Positions 10,249-21,230 of a DNA stretch of 35,408 nucleotides are shown here, piece by piece; the stretch's first letter is position 1; every line of letters begins with the position of its first letter. Location: contig QXVZ01010142.1 in the NCBI GenBank assembly GCA_008931825.1, positions 1-35,408 of the forward strand. Reading direction: 5' to 3'. The position numbers and the translations under genes were made by a program. The notes beneath the pieces are model-generated. The model was not told the DNA's origin. It saw only the letters and a program-made list of their open reading frames with translations, and did not search any database. Source of the stretch: Phallusia fumigata. Lineage: Eukaryota; Chordata; Ascidiacea; Phlebobranchia; Ascidiidae.

Positions 10249-10313
10249 GTACTTTATTTCTATGACGACTATGCGTAATTAAATATATGTCCCGGGTCTG
10301 TTTGCTGCCCGCG

Positions 10314-10680
10314 CAAAATCGAAAATGAGCAGGGCCCGGGCGAAAATTTGATGTCTCCGATTCCGGTTTAAACTCCTTTCGACGTTCGTTAGGAAGCTAA
10401 AACCGACTCAAAACGCTTTATACTGGATGGTTTAAGCAAAAAGCGCCAAAAACGAAATTTTTATGCAATTTTTTGACCGCCCAAAATCGAATAATGAGCA
10501 AGGCTATAGCCTTGGTGTTTTGGGGGGGGGGGGGGGGGGATTTGATGTCTCCGATTCCGGTTTAAACTCCTTTCGACGTTGTTAGGAAGCTAAAACCGAC
10601 TCAAAACGCTTTATACTGGATGGTTTAAGCAAAAAGCGGCAAAAACGGAATTTTTATACAATTGTTTGACCGCCCAACTG
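10314..10680. repeat. 194-bp-offset tandem duplication with G18 run
   Basis: Within the intron between leader exons 3 and 4, a segment of about 170 bp occurs twice (about 10314-10480 and 10482-10676). Both copies share gatgtctccgattccggttt and the following 100 or more bases. The copies differ by a few substitutions and by a run of 18 G at 10522-10539, present only before the second copy. The run could form a G-quadruplex on the + strand and is also a place where sequence length is unreliable. Confidence 0.8.
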
Positions 10681-10800
10681 GTTGGAAGTGTCACCAAGCA
10701 ATGTATCTTACGAACCAAATCAAAAATGTTATGCTTTATTTAAATGGACAAACAATTCTAGTGTCAGCACATGTATAACAACTAGTTGGTTATGTTGCAG

Positions 10801-11886
10801 ATTTGCCTCAAATTGACAGCACCCGACTCCGAGGACATGTTAAAAAATACTGAAGGACTCGACGTGTTAGAAGGATTTAAATGCTAAATGTAAGTCAAGT
10901 AACTGGAGTAGAATAGAATAGAACACAGATTGCTAAACGAAAACCGGTATTCGAAGGGTAAACAAGAATTATACAAGCAGTTTAAAGGTCGCGTTTTGCT
11001 GACAAATGAAAATGTATTGTTTATGGAGTTTGCAACTTTGCATTAGAGCAAAACAAGGCACTAAACACTTGTTGAGTTAAGCTTCGTAAACACTTCCATG
11101 GTGAGCCCTGTGTTGATGTTTGCAAGATTTGCATGCTGCACTTACTAACTTGCACGTGTTCCATTTATTAATCGCATGTCAGCATCGCTAGAAGTGTTAA
11201 CTTTACAATATTAACGAACTTATTAAAACCGTTTAACTGTGGGTCAGCAAACTAAGTGTCAAAATAAAGCAAAACTAACTTAAGCCATACTATCGTAGTA
11301 ACGTTAGACATGAAAATGCATGGGGATCTTGCACCTAATACGTTTAGGCTTGGACATGGAACTTGACTGCTGCTTTCAGTTTTTTTTCAGATGTGTCTGA
11401 AAATCATAAGGATTGATACACCCTGACAAGAATTGGACAAGGCTGTAGCAGTCAAAGCGACGGAGGATTCCTGTTTATATGCATCACCGTGGTCCGAAGC
11501 AGCACATGCCAAATGTAAGTAAACAACCGTTCAGGCATTGGCGTACTTAATTAATATTTTGTTGTCATTCAAGATCAATATAACACGCACTTAGTTTTTC
11601 ACGGTGTTGTGTAGGAGAAGTATAATTGGGAAGAAGGAAACAAAAAAGCGAATTCAAAGTTAGGTTGAAGTTACTACAAATTCAAATCAACACGTCGTAA
11701 AAAGGTAACAGGGTGGTTCAACGTGCACACTTTAACTCCTCTGTATTTTGGTTGCATTACTAGTTCGATATTTTTTTGGTAACTGTGCGTAATTAACAGC
11801 GGATAATTTTTTTCAAAAATTACTGCATTTTTCTAGAATATTGCACAGCATCGGTAAGAGATGCCCCTCAGCTTTCATTGCCCCAG
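10801..11886 (+). ncRNA. Leader exon block A (exons 4 to 7)
   Basis: Exon-like segments are 10801-10889 (acceptor gttatgttgcag, donor aaat|gtaagt), 11391-11514 (acceptor tttttttttcag, donor aaat|gtaagt), 11615 to about 11658 (acceptor ttgtgtag, donor probably gttagg) and 11837-11886 (acceptor tttttctag, donor ccag|gtaatg). Each has a diverged copy in later blocks and, for several, in the - strand right arm. Shared exon and flanking-intron sequence shows the whole block was duplicated. The 11391 exon begins with ATG after the acceptor, as do its copies, but this copy has a stop after 11 codons. Confidence 0.55.
11711..11742 (+). promoter_or_regulatory. Second-family GUGCAC hairpin, copy 1
   Basis: GGGUGGUU can pair with AACUCCUC around an inner loop holding CGUGCACA, with one mismatch and two wobbles. 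It is the left-arm counterpart of the 14234-14261 hairpin and lies 94 nt before the acceptor of the 11837 exon. Confidence 0.5.
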
Positions 11887-11950
11887 GTAATGCAATTTAT
11901 AGGGTAAAACTTATGTAAGGAACAAATGGCTAATCACAATTTGATTGGTA

Positions 11951-12092
11951 ATGGCTAACCAGGGTGCACACTGTTTGGCCTTAGCGATGTGTTTTTTTTT
12001 GATATAGTTTATAAGTGAATAGAGATGAGTGAGCGTTTTCTGTTAATTGAATTAATTGAAGGCTGGTACCAGGGGTGCACACTGCTTAGCTT
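11951..12092 (+). repeat. Two array hairpins without an exon between them
   Basis: Hairpins at 11951-11982 and 12060-12092, both with the GGUGCACA loop, are separated by about 80 bp. The usual intron sequence after the first stops just before where its acceptor and exon should be. A deletion or recombination has fused two units. Confidence 0.65.
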
Positions 12093-12209
12093 TATCCTGT
12101 CTCCGCATATTGACACATTTAAATATGTTGTGAACTAGGTTACACACCGGATTTGCATCAGACAAATGTCAAACATTTATACTAAACCTAAAATCTGAAT
12201 TAAATTTTA

Positions 12210-12660
12210 AACTACGTCGAGCTAAGCTTCGTGAACACTTCCCTGTTGCTGATACGAATAGCGAGCCCGGTGTTGATGTTTGCATGATGATTTGCATGTT
12301 GCACTTACTAACTTGCACGTGTCCCGTTTACTATTCGCTTGTCAGCATCGTTAGAAGTGTCCACATATAAATATCAACGAATTTCCGATATTAAAACACA
12401 TTTATCGTAGTTATGTTAAACGTAAGAATACTTGCGAAACAGTACACTAAAAACTTCTAGGCTTGTTTATCAACTTGATTGCTGCTTTTAGTTTTTTTTT
12501 CAGATGTGTTGGAAAATTACAGAGATTGGTACATCCTGGCAAGCAATGAGGGACCTGCGGCAGCAAAAGCACTGGAGGAATTCGGTTGATATACATCACT
12601 TTGATCAGAACCATCACATGCCAAATGTAAGTAAACATTTTTCAACGTTCAATGCCCCAG
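12210..12660 (+). ncRNA. Leader exon block B (partial copy)
   Basis: An intronic segment (12218-12390) repeats sequence found at 11075-11230 and 13600-13770. The exon at 12504-12626 has acceptor gttttttttttcag and donor aaat|gtaagt, and is a copy of the exon at 11391. It is open through all 41 codons from its first ATG (MCWKITEIGTSWQAM...). It is followed directly by a remnant of the short last leader exon ending ccag|gtaatg at 12660; the exon in between is deleted. Confidence 0.55.
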
Positions 12661-12723
12661 GTAATGCACATTACCGGGTAAAACTTACGTAAGGTACAAA
12701 TGGCTATCACAACTTGATCGGTG

Positions 12724-14936
12724 AAGGTTAACCAGGGTGCACACTGCTTGGCCTTTGCAAAATAATTTTGCTACATGTTTTTTATGTGAATAGAAATAAA
12801 TAAGCGCATTCTGTCTCTGTGATTTTTCTGTTTCAGGAACTTTGACGCCGTCGAGCGGAATTTGACATTTTGAAAGAGATTATTTTTTTCTAAAAGATTA
12901 CTGGGAACGTCGAAGCCAAACGTTTTAATGCCCAACAGGTAATTAATTAGAGTCAAGTATATTGCTGATTGGAACTTGCAAACTTAATTCAGACCGGTTT
13001 CTTTGCGAAAAATTTCGTTTAATTGAAGGCTAACCAGGGTGCACACTGTTTAGCTTTCTCTTGTCTTCAAATGTTGACATATTTAAATATGTTGTGAACT
13101 AGGTTACTTACCGCGTTGAATTTCTGGTGTTGCTTTTGATTTCTTTTGCAGGAAAAAGGAAACTGAATAAGTGTCTTCGTGTACTCGGGTGCGAAAGAAC
13201 CAAGACAATAGAAGTAGAGACTCGTACTTATTTTTTTCAGTTAATTGTACGTCCCGGGTCTGTTTGCTGCAAACTGACAACTCGTAGTTTGTAGTTTACC
13301 TAAACAAACAGTTCTAGACATAATGTCAACCCATGTATAACGAACTAGTTGGTTATGTTGCAGATTTCAGTCAAAATTAAATCCGTTTCAATCAATTAAC
13401 CACACCTGCACTCCGGGAAAAAAAGATTAAAGGACTCGGCGTGTCGGAAGATCTAAATGCTAAATGTAAGTTAAGTAATTGGAGTGGAATGGAATATAAT
13501 ACCAAGTTCCTAAGGTTCCGTCAGGCCAATATCAGGTACTATATTAAACTTAAAATCTAAATTAAATTTTAAACTAAAAATTAAAACGTTACGCTAAAAG
13601 CTTCGTAAACGCCTACCTGATGCTGCGAAGAATGGCGAGCCCGTTGTCGATGTTTCCATGGTAATTTGCATGCTGCACTTACCAACTTGCATGTCAAGTG
13701 TGCTCCATTTAACAATTGCATGTCAGCATCGCTGGAAGTGTCCAAACTACAATAATAACGGACTTGTTAAAACCGTTTAACTGTGGGTCAGCAAACTAAG
13801 TGTAAATATATGAAGCAAAATAAGCCATACTATCCTAGTAACGTTAAACGCATGAATGATGTGGGCTTGTACATGGAGCTCGAATGCTGCTTTAAGTTTG
13901 TTTGCAGATGTGTCAGAAAATCAAAAGGATTGATACACTCGGCAAGCGAAGAATCTGCATTAGCAGAATCAGTAAAGGAATCCGGTTTATGTGCATCAAT
14001 GTGATGAGAAGCATCACTTGCCAAATGTAAGTAAACAACCGTCCAAGCATTATCATACTTAGTTAACTCATCTTTCGTTATCAATCAAGATAATTATAAC
14101 ACTCACATTGTTTTTTTATACTGTTGTGCAGGAGAAATATATTGTGGCGAAAAAGAAAACAAAAGAAACTGGATTCAAAGTTAAGTTTATAGTTTATTGA
14201 TATTTACATCTACACAGCAAAATTGGGTAACAGGGTGGTTTAGAGTGCACGCTTTACCGCCTCTGTATTTTAATTGTTTTACTTGGTTGATAAATTTTTG
14301 TGTGCGTTATTAAAAGCGATTCATTTAACATTTGTGCATTTTTTTCAGTCCATATTGGTTGGCCCAAGATTGGATCGAAGACTCAACGTTCAATGCCCCA
14401 GGTAAATGCACAGTAACGTGTAAAACTTATGCAAGGAACAACTTTCTAATCACAGTTTGATTGGTGAAGGCTAACCAGGGTGCACACTGTTTGGCTTTCG
14501 TAGTAAAATTTTGCGATATTGTTTACAAGTGCATAAAGATGAATTAGCGTTTGCTGTCTCTGTGATTTTTTGTTACAGGAACTTTGACGTTGTCAATCAG
14601 AATATGACATTTTGAAAAAAATTATTTCTGTTTATAAGATCACTGGAATTGCCAACTCTAAACGTTTTAATGCTTAACAGGTAAGTGTGGTCAAATTTTG
14701 TTTGAAAAATGTAAATAAAGGCTAAGCAGGGTGCACACTGTTTAGACTTCGCGATATGCAATTGTGATATGATGCAGAATATTTTAAGGTATATTTGCAT
14801 TTTCTGTCTCTGGTTTGTTTTTGTTTCAGGAACTTTGGTATTATCGCTGTCGAGGGAAAATCTGAATTTTGAAGGAGATTCTTCTGGATGCAGGATTACT
14901 GGAATCGCCTACTCAAAGCGGTTTATTGTTCATCAG
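12724..14936 (+). repeat. First cassette units and leader block C
   Basis: Array hairpins lie at 12724-12755, 13026-13057, 14467-14498 and 14718-14749. Cassette exons are 12837-12938, 14579-14680 and 14830-14936. Between them sits a third copy of the leader block: 13152-13223, 13364-13465, 13908-14026, 14132-14179 and 14349-14401. The 13908 exon starts with ATG and is open for 40 codons (MCQKIKRIDTLGKRR...). The consensus cassette begins gaactttggtcttaccgctg and ends near atgctcaacag|gtaatt. The block shows leader and cassette exons interleaved, so both types belong to one locus. Confidence 0.7.
14234..14261 (+). promoter_or_regulatory. Second-family GUGCAC hairpin, copy 2
   Basis: GGUGGU (14234-14239) pairs with ACCGCC (14256-14261), and AG with CU inside, closing a loop with AGUGCACG. 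The stem shares no sequence with the main array hairpin but presents the same GUGCAC hexamer, 87 nt before the acceptor at 14348. Relatives with variant stems occur on the - strand at 25916-25943, 28813-28841 and 32112-32140. Confidence 0.6.
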
Positions 14937-14966
14937 GTAATTAAGTGTAGTCAGGCATATTACCCC

Positions 14967-17158
14967 TTAAAACGTGCAAGCCTATGTAAAATATCTGTGT
15001 TTTACGATAAAGACTTGGTGAAGACTAACCAGGGTGCACACTGTTTAGTCTTTGTGACAAGCGTATGTCATACGGTTAAGAAGTGTTTTGAGATAAATTT
15101 GCATTTTTCTGTCTCTGTTTTTTTTGCTTCAGGAATTTTGGTCTTACAGCTCTCGAGGGAAAATCCAGATTTGGGGAAATTATTTTGTGTTAGAAGTTGA
15201 TTGGTGAAGATTAAGCAGGTTGCACATTGTTCGGCTTTCGCGTTATGCTTTTGCGCTATGCTTTACAAGTGTTTTGAGATGAACATGTGCATTTTGTGTC
15301 TATTTATTGTTTTGTTTCAGGGACTTTGATCTTACCGCTATTAAGGGAAAATTCAGATTTGGAAGAGCATCTGTTCTGACTGTAGGTGAGATCTCCAAAC
15401 AGGTAATTGCCTACAGTCAAGTACCCATTTTGCGATATGGTTTAAAATTGTTTAGAAATGTATACAGATGCATTTGCATTTTCTGTCTCTGTTATGTTTT
15501 TGTTTCAGGAACTTTGGTCTTACCACTGTCCACGAAAAATCGGGGTTTGGCGAAAGACCTCCGAGATCGACGACTCCAAGCGACTGAATGCTCAACAGAT
15601 AATTAATTATAGTCTAGTACACTATCGATCTAAACGTGCAATATTAATTCGATAAGTTTTGCAGTAAATTTTTCATAAATTTAAAAGGCCAACCATGGTG
15701 CACACTGTTTGGCTTTCTCGATATGCGTTTGCACTATGGATTACAAGTGTTTTGAGACAGATTTACTTTTTCTGTCTCTGTGATGTTTATGTTTCAGAAA
15801 CTTTGATCTTACCTCTGTCGAGGAAAAATTGGGATTTAGTGTGAGATCTTTGCTAACTGTAGGACCGTTGGGATCGCCGACAGTTTATTTACTGTAGTTA
15901 AGTATATTGCCAATTTAAACGTAAATTAAAACATGTTTGTTTCATAATCGTAAAAAATTAATTCAAGGCTAACCAGGGTGCACACTGTTTAGTCTTTGCA
16001 ACATGCGTTTGTGATACGGTTAACAAATGTTTTTCGATTAATTTGCACTTTCTGTCTCTGTTATGTTTGTTTTTTTCAGAAACTTTGGTCTTACCGAAAA
16101 TCGGAATTTCGGAGGAGACCATTTCTGATGTAGGATTACTAAAATCGCCGACACCAAGCGGTTTAATGCTGAACAAGGTAATTAAGTGGAGTCCGGTATA
16201 TTACCCATTTAAACGATTTGAACGCGTAAGCTTAATTCAAACTTGTTTGTTTTGCAATAAATTTTGTTTCAAAGATTTAACAATCTAACCAGGGTGCACA
16301 CTGTTTAGCTATTTCGATGTGCTTTTGCGATATAGATAACAAATGTTTTAAGATGAATTTGCACTTTCTGTCGCTGTGATGTTTCTGTTTCAGAAACTTT
16401 GGTGTTGCCGCTGTCGAGGAAAAAGTCCGAATTTTGGAGGAGACCTTTCTGGTTGCAAGATTTCTGGAATCGCCTACTCAAAGCGGTTTAATGCTCAACA
16501 GGTAATTAACTGTAATCAGGTTTATTACCTGTTTAAACGTGCAAGCTTAATTAAAATATGTTGGTTTTACGATAAATTTTGTGTTAGAAGCTTGATTTGT
16601 GAAGGCTAACCAGGGTGCACACTGTTTAGTCTTTGTAATATATGTTTGTCATATGTTTACAAGTGTATAGAGATGAATTTGCATTGTCTGTCTCTGATGT
16701 TTTTGTTTCAGGAACTTGGGTCTTAGCTCTGTCGCAGAAAAATCTTTTCTGGCTGTAAGCTTGCTGGGGTCGCCGATTCCCTAGTGGTTTAATGCTCAAC
16801 AGGTAATTAACTACAGTCAAGTATATTTCTGATTTCAATTCAAACATGTTTGATTGCGATAAATTTCGTTTTTAAAAAAATATTTGAAGGCTAACCAGGG
16901 TGCACACTGATTAGCCTTTGTGATATGCGTTTGCGACATGGATTAGAAGTGTTTTAAAATGTGTTTGCATTTTCTGTCTCTGTGACGTTTTTGTTTTAGA
17001 AACTTTGGTATTATCGCTGTCGAGGAAAGATCGGCATTTACCGGCATCTCGGAAAAGACCTTTTCTGGCTGCAACACTGTTTAGCTTTTCTCGATTTGAT
17101 CTTTTCTGACTGCAGAGCTGCTGGCATCGCCGATAGAAAGTGGTTAAATGCTTAACAG
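14967..17158 (+). repeat. Cassette array, middle left part
   Basis: Hairpins: 15021-15052, 15207-15238, 15685-15716, 15965-15996, 16282-16313, 16602-16633, 16887-16918. Exons: 15133 to about 15180 (truncated, no donor), 15321-15402, 15509-15598 (donor mutated to ataatt), 15798 to about 15880 (donor lost), 16080-16177, 16394-16501, 16712-16802 and 17000-17158. The last is long because a piece including half a hairpin and part of a second exon copy has been inserted. The unit is about 280 bp. There is no hairpin between the exons at 15321 and 15509. Confidence 0.72.
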
Positions 17159-17243
17159 GTAATAGTCAAGTACTTTAGCAATTTGAACGTGTAAGCTTGA
17201 TTCAAATGTGTTTTTTGCGACAAATTGTACATTATAAATTTGA

Positions 17244-20200
17244 AATCTCAAGCAGGGTGCACGCTGCTCAGCTTCAGTTATAAGTGTTTTGAGATAAATT
17301 TACATTTTCTGTCTCTGTGATGTTTTAGTTTCAGAAATTTTGATCGTATCTCTTTCGAGGAAAAATCGGGATTTAGGAGAAGATGGTTCTTGGAAGATTG
17401 CTGAGATCGCCGACTCCAAACGTTTTAAAAAATGTTCAGGTAGTTTTAATGTTCAGTCAAGTATATTACCGATTAAAACGTAAATTAAAACATGTTTGTT
17501 TTGTGATACATTTTATGTTTGAAGTTTATTGGGTAAGGCTAACCAGGGTGCACACTGTTTAGCCTTTACAACATGTGTTTGTCGTGTGGTTTACAAATTA
17601 ATTAAGATGAATATGCATTTTCTGTCTGTGTGATGTTTTTGTTTCAGGAAATTCGACCTAACCGCTGTCGAGAGAAGGATGTGATAGAAATCATTTCTGG
17701 CTATATAAGCTTGTTGGAATCGCCGACTTTAAACGTTTTGATGCTCAACAACAGGTAAAATTATCTGTAGCTTAAGGTGTTATTGATTTAAACGTGCAAG
17801 CTTAGTCAAAACATGTTTGTTTTACGATAGATTTTGGTTAGAAGACAGTTCGATAAAGACTAACCAGGGTGCACACTGTTTGGTCTTTGTGATATGCGTT
17901 TGTGATATGGTTCAGAAGCGTTTTGAGATAAATTTGCATTGTCTGTGTTCGAGGTTTTTGTTACAGAAACTTACCGCTGGCGGGAAAAATCGGCATTTGG
18001 TGTCATTTGGGGAAAGATCTTTTCTGGCTGCAAGTTTGCTGGGATCGCCAACTCCAAACGTTTTAATGCTGGACAGGTAATATCCTCATGTAGGGAGTTA
18101 AAGCACATTTGTTTAAAGATAAGTTTAGTTTTAAAATTTTGTTTAGCTTTAGCGATATGCGTTTGTAATATGGTTTAGAAGTGTTTAGAGATAATTTTGC
18201 ATTTTATGTCTTCATGAAGTTTTTGTTTCAGGAGCTTTGGCCTCAATGCTACCGATGAAACATCTGGATTTCGGAGAAGACCTTTTCTGACAGAATCGCC
18301 GACTCAAAACGTTATAATGCTCAACATGTAAGTGTATTATATCGATTTATACATCCGGGGCTAATTTAAACATGTTTGATTTACGATAAATTTGTTTTGT
18401 AGATTTAGTTTGTAAAGACTAACCAGGGTGCACACTGTTTAGTCTTTGTGATATGCGTTTGTCATTAGGTTTATAAGGGTTTAGAGATGAATTGCATTTT
18501 TCTGTCTCTGGTTTGTTTTTGTTTCAGGTGCATTGGTATTACCGTTGTCGAGGGAAAAATCGGGATTGGGAGAAAACCATTTATGACTGTAGGCCTACTG
18601 GGATCACCGTTCGCCGGTTAAATGCTCAGAAGGTAATTAAATATTGATTTAAATTTGTTTTTTTTGTGCGTTACCGATATACGTTCGCGCTATGCTTTGT
18701 AAGTATATAGAGATGAATTTGTGCATTTTGGGTCTCTTTAATTTGTTGTGTTTGTTTTAGCGAATTCGGTCGAACCACTTTTGAGGAAAATCGGCGTTTA
18801 GGAGAAGAACTATTCTGGCTGCAAACATGCTGAAATCGTCGACTCCAAACGCTTTCATGCTGAACAGGTAATTAACTAGCTATCGAGAAATAATTCTGAA
18901 ACTGCTAAGATCAAGTGGTTTAATGGCAAACAGGTAGTTAATCATAGTCCAGTACTTACGGATTTGAACGTGCAAACTTCAAAATGTTTCAAAATTGATC
19001 AAAAATGTTTATTTTGCGATAAATCTTATTTGAAAAATGTAATTGAAGGCTATAGGGTGTACACTTTTTAGCATTCTTTATGTTTTTGCGCTACGCTTCA
19101 CAAATGTATAGAGAAGAATTCATACATTTTTTTTCACTTTATTGTTGTTTGTTTCAGGAACTTTGGTCTTACCGCTGTCGACGAAAAATCTGGTTTGCTG
19201 AAAAGACCCTTTGTGCTTGCAAGTTTACTGGGATCGCCGACTCCAAACGTTTCGATGCTCAGCAGGGAATTATTCCCGTAGTCAAGTGTATTACCGATTT
19301 AAACGTGCAAGGCTAATTTAAAGATGTTTGTTTTACGATAAACTTGTATTATTGCATGAGTGAAGGTTAACCAGGGTGCACACTCTTTAGCTTTCTCGGT
19401 ATTTTTTTGTGTTTTTGTGCCGTGGCTTAGAAAAGGTGAATTTGCGTTTTTGTCTCTGTGATTTTTTTGTTTCAGAAAGTTCGGGTGAGGCGCAATCTAA
19501 AATTGGGACGAGACGTCGACTGACTTCGAAATTATTGGTATCGCCGACTGCAAACGGTTTAATGTTCAACAGGTAATTTTGTGTTGTCAAATATATTACC
19601 GTTTTAAACGAACTAAAACATGCTTGTTTAATAATGAATCTTGATTAATTGGTGAACACTAACCAGGGTCCACACTGTTTAATTTGTATGATATGCGTTT
19701 GTTATATATATATAGAAATTAGTGCGTTTTGTGTCTCTTTATTGTTTTTGTTTCAGGAACTTTGGTCTTCGAGGGAAAATCCAGATTCAGGAAAAGACCT
19801 TTTCAGACTGTAAACATGCTGGAATCACCGACTCCAAACGTTGTAATGCTGAACAAGTAATTAACTGTATTGATTTAAACGTGCAAGATTAGTTAAAACA
19901 TGTTTGTTTTACGATAAATTTTGAGATGATTGGTAAAAGCTAACCAGGGTGCACACTGTTTAGCCTTCGGGATATGCGTTTGGCATATGGTTTACAAATG
20001 TATAGAAATAAATGATTACATTTTGTGTCTCTTTATTGTTTTTGTTTCAGGAACTTTGGTCCTACCTCTGATGAGGAAAAATCGGGATTTCGGATCTTTT
20101 CTGGCTGCAAGTTTGCTGCGATCGTCGATTCCAAACGTTTTAAGGCTAAACAGGTAATTAACCGTTGTCAAGTACTTTATTGTGCACACTGTTTAGCTTT

Positions 20201-20865
20201 CGCGTAATGCGTTTGTGATATAGTTTAGAAGTGTTTTGATAAACGTGCATTTTCTGTCTCTTAGCCGCTACCGGGGGAAAACCGAGATTCAGGATTAAGA
20301 TCTTTTCTGCCTGGAAGCTTACTGGGATCGCCGACTCAAACGTGTTATTTGGTTTGAACGTGCAAGTTCAAACCAATAAATTTGTATTATAGATTTAATT
20401 AGTAAAGGTTAACCAGGGTGCACTTTTTTTGCGTAATGGCTTACAAGTGTGTGGAAATGAATTTGCATGTTTGTCTCTGTGATGTTTTTGTTTCAGAAAG
20501 TTTGCCTCAGAAAGAGGACGATGCGCAATTTGGCCTTGATCTTTACTGACTGCAGGGATGCTGGGATCACCGACTCCAAACGGTTTTATGTTCAACATCG
20601 CCAAGTACATTACTGATTTAAACCTGCAAGCTCAATTCAACACGTTTTTTTTTATCAAAGGCTAACCAGGGTGCACACTGTTTAGCCTTTGTGATACGAT
20701 TTCGCAATAACGATTGCAACCGGAAGTTAAAATTGCCTTTTTCTGTCTCCGGTTTGTTTTTGTTTCAGGAACTTGCCTCGCTCGCTGCTATCGAAGAAAA
20801 TTCTGCATATTAGGGCAACCGTTTCTGGCTACAGGACCAACTCCAAACGCTTCATTGCTCAACAG
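17244..20865 (+). repeat. Cassette array, right left-arm part
   Basis: Hairpins: 17244-17275, 17535-17566, 17856-17887, 18415-18446, 19046-19077 (degenerate), 19363-19394, 19655-19686, 19936-19967 and 20658-20689; partial ones near 18144, 20180, 20405 and 20910. Exons: 17335-17439, 17648-17754, 17967-18076, 18232-18327, 18528-18632, 18761-18867, 19158-19265 (donor gt changed to gg), 19476-19572, 19757-19856, 20051-20153, about 20264-20345 (degraded), 20497 to about 20597 (donor lost) and 20769-20865. A lone exon 3' half is at about 18890-18933. Most acceptors keep the ...gtttcag form. Confidence 0.72.
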
Positions 20866-20999
20866 GTAATTAACTAAAGTACATTATCAATTTAAACACC
20901 AAAAAGTTTGTTGTGCACACGGTTTAACCTTCGCGAAATGTTTGTACTATGTGCTTCGCAACAGGCAGTATACAGAAATCACATTCTTCTTTGTTTCAG

Positions 21000-21230
21000 G
21001 CGCTTTTCTTCGTATCGTTCAGAAGAATTGAAATAAGAATTCTATTCGCCGTATGAAAGAGGTTTCGATGTTCGAAAAGCTCGGACAGCGGTCGGATAAG
21101 CCAGTCATCTGGAACGTAGGACAATCATCTTCAACTTTTGTTGTCGCCGTGTTTATGTTGAAATATTCTGCATTGCGCAATTGAAATGCATATGAATTAG
21201 ATTCGTATTTGTTGTGTATGTGTATGTTGA
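21000..21230 (+). ncRNA. Terminal exon of left arm
   Basis: After the last cassette, an acceptor (ttctttgtttcag, 20987-20999) opens a segment unlike the cassettes. It has no following donor and runs into the minisatellite. Part of it (about 21138-21205, including attctgcattgcgcaa) matches the reverse complement of 23965-24038, so both arms share the same end. No consensus AATAAA is seen, and the transcript end is unknown. Confidence 0.5.

Larger units (their letters stand above)
9600..21230 (+). ncRNA. Left-arm multi-exon non-coding RNA locus (predicted)
   Basis: A run of roughly 45 exon-like segments on the + strand, most flanked by a pyrimidine-rich ...tttgtttcag acceptor and a gtaatt or gtaagt donor. 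It begins after a promoter-like region and ends at a unique terminal segment before the central minisatellites. Leader-type exons come first (9.6-14.4 kb), then cassettes of about 107 nt from 12.84 kb on. Cassette lengths vary (82, 91, 97, 98, 102, 105, 107, 108, 110 nt) and do not hold one frame, and stops occur in all frames of the joined units. I therefore infer a non-coding transcript. Which exons are actually spliced together cannot be told from sequence. The - strand right arm is homologous. Confidence 0.6.

Noticed and set aside
14769..20610. Protein-like short frames in cassettes (for example GIADSKRFNAQQ)
   Set aside because: The same exon family is open in different frames in different copies, often with stops, and lengths are not multiples of three. 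Similar peptides arise because the DNA is repeated.
12837..20865. Mutually exclusive coding exons with selector elements, Dscam-like
   Set aside because: Hairpin placement is suggestive, but the cassettes share no common phase or frame and the element pairs with itself, with no separate docking site seen.
12724..20865. Intronic C/D or H/ACA snoRNAs
   Set aside because: No consistent paired C and D boxes, nor H and ACA boxes at proper spacing, could be found in the units.
12724..20865. CRISPR-like array
   Set aside because: Repeat units are about 280 bp with splice-site structure, and the context is eukaryotic.
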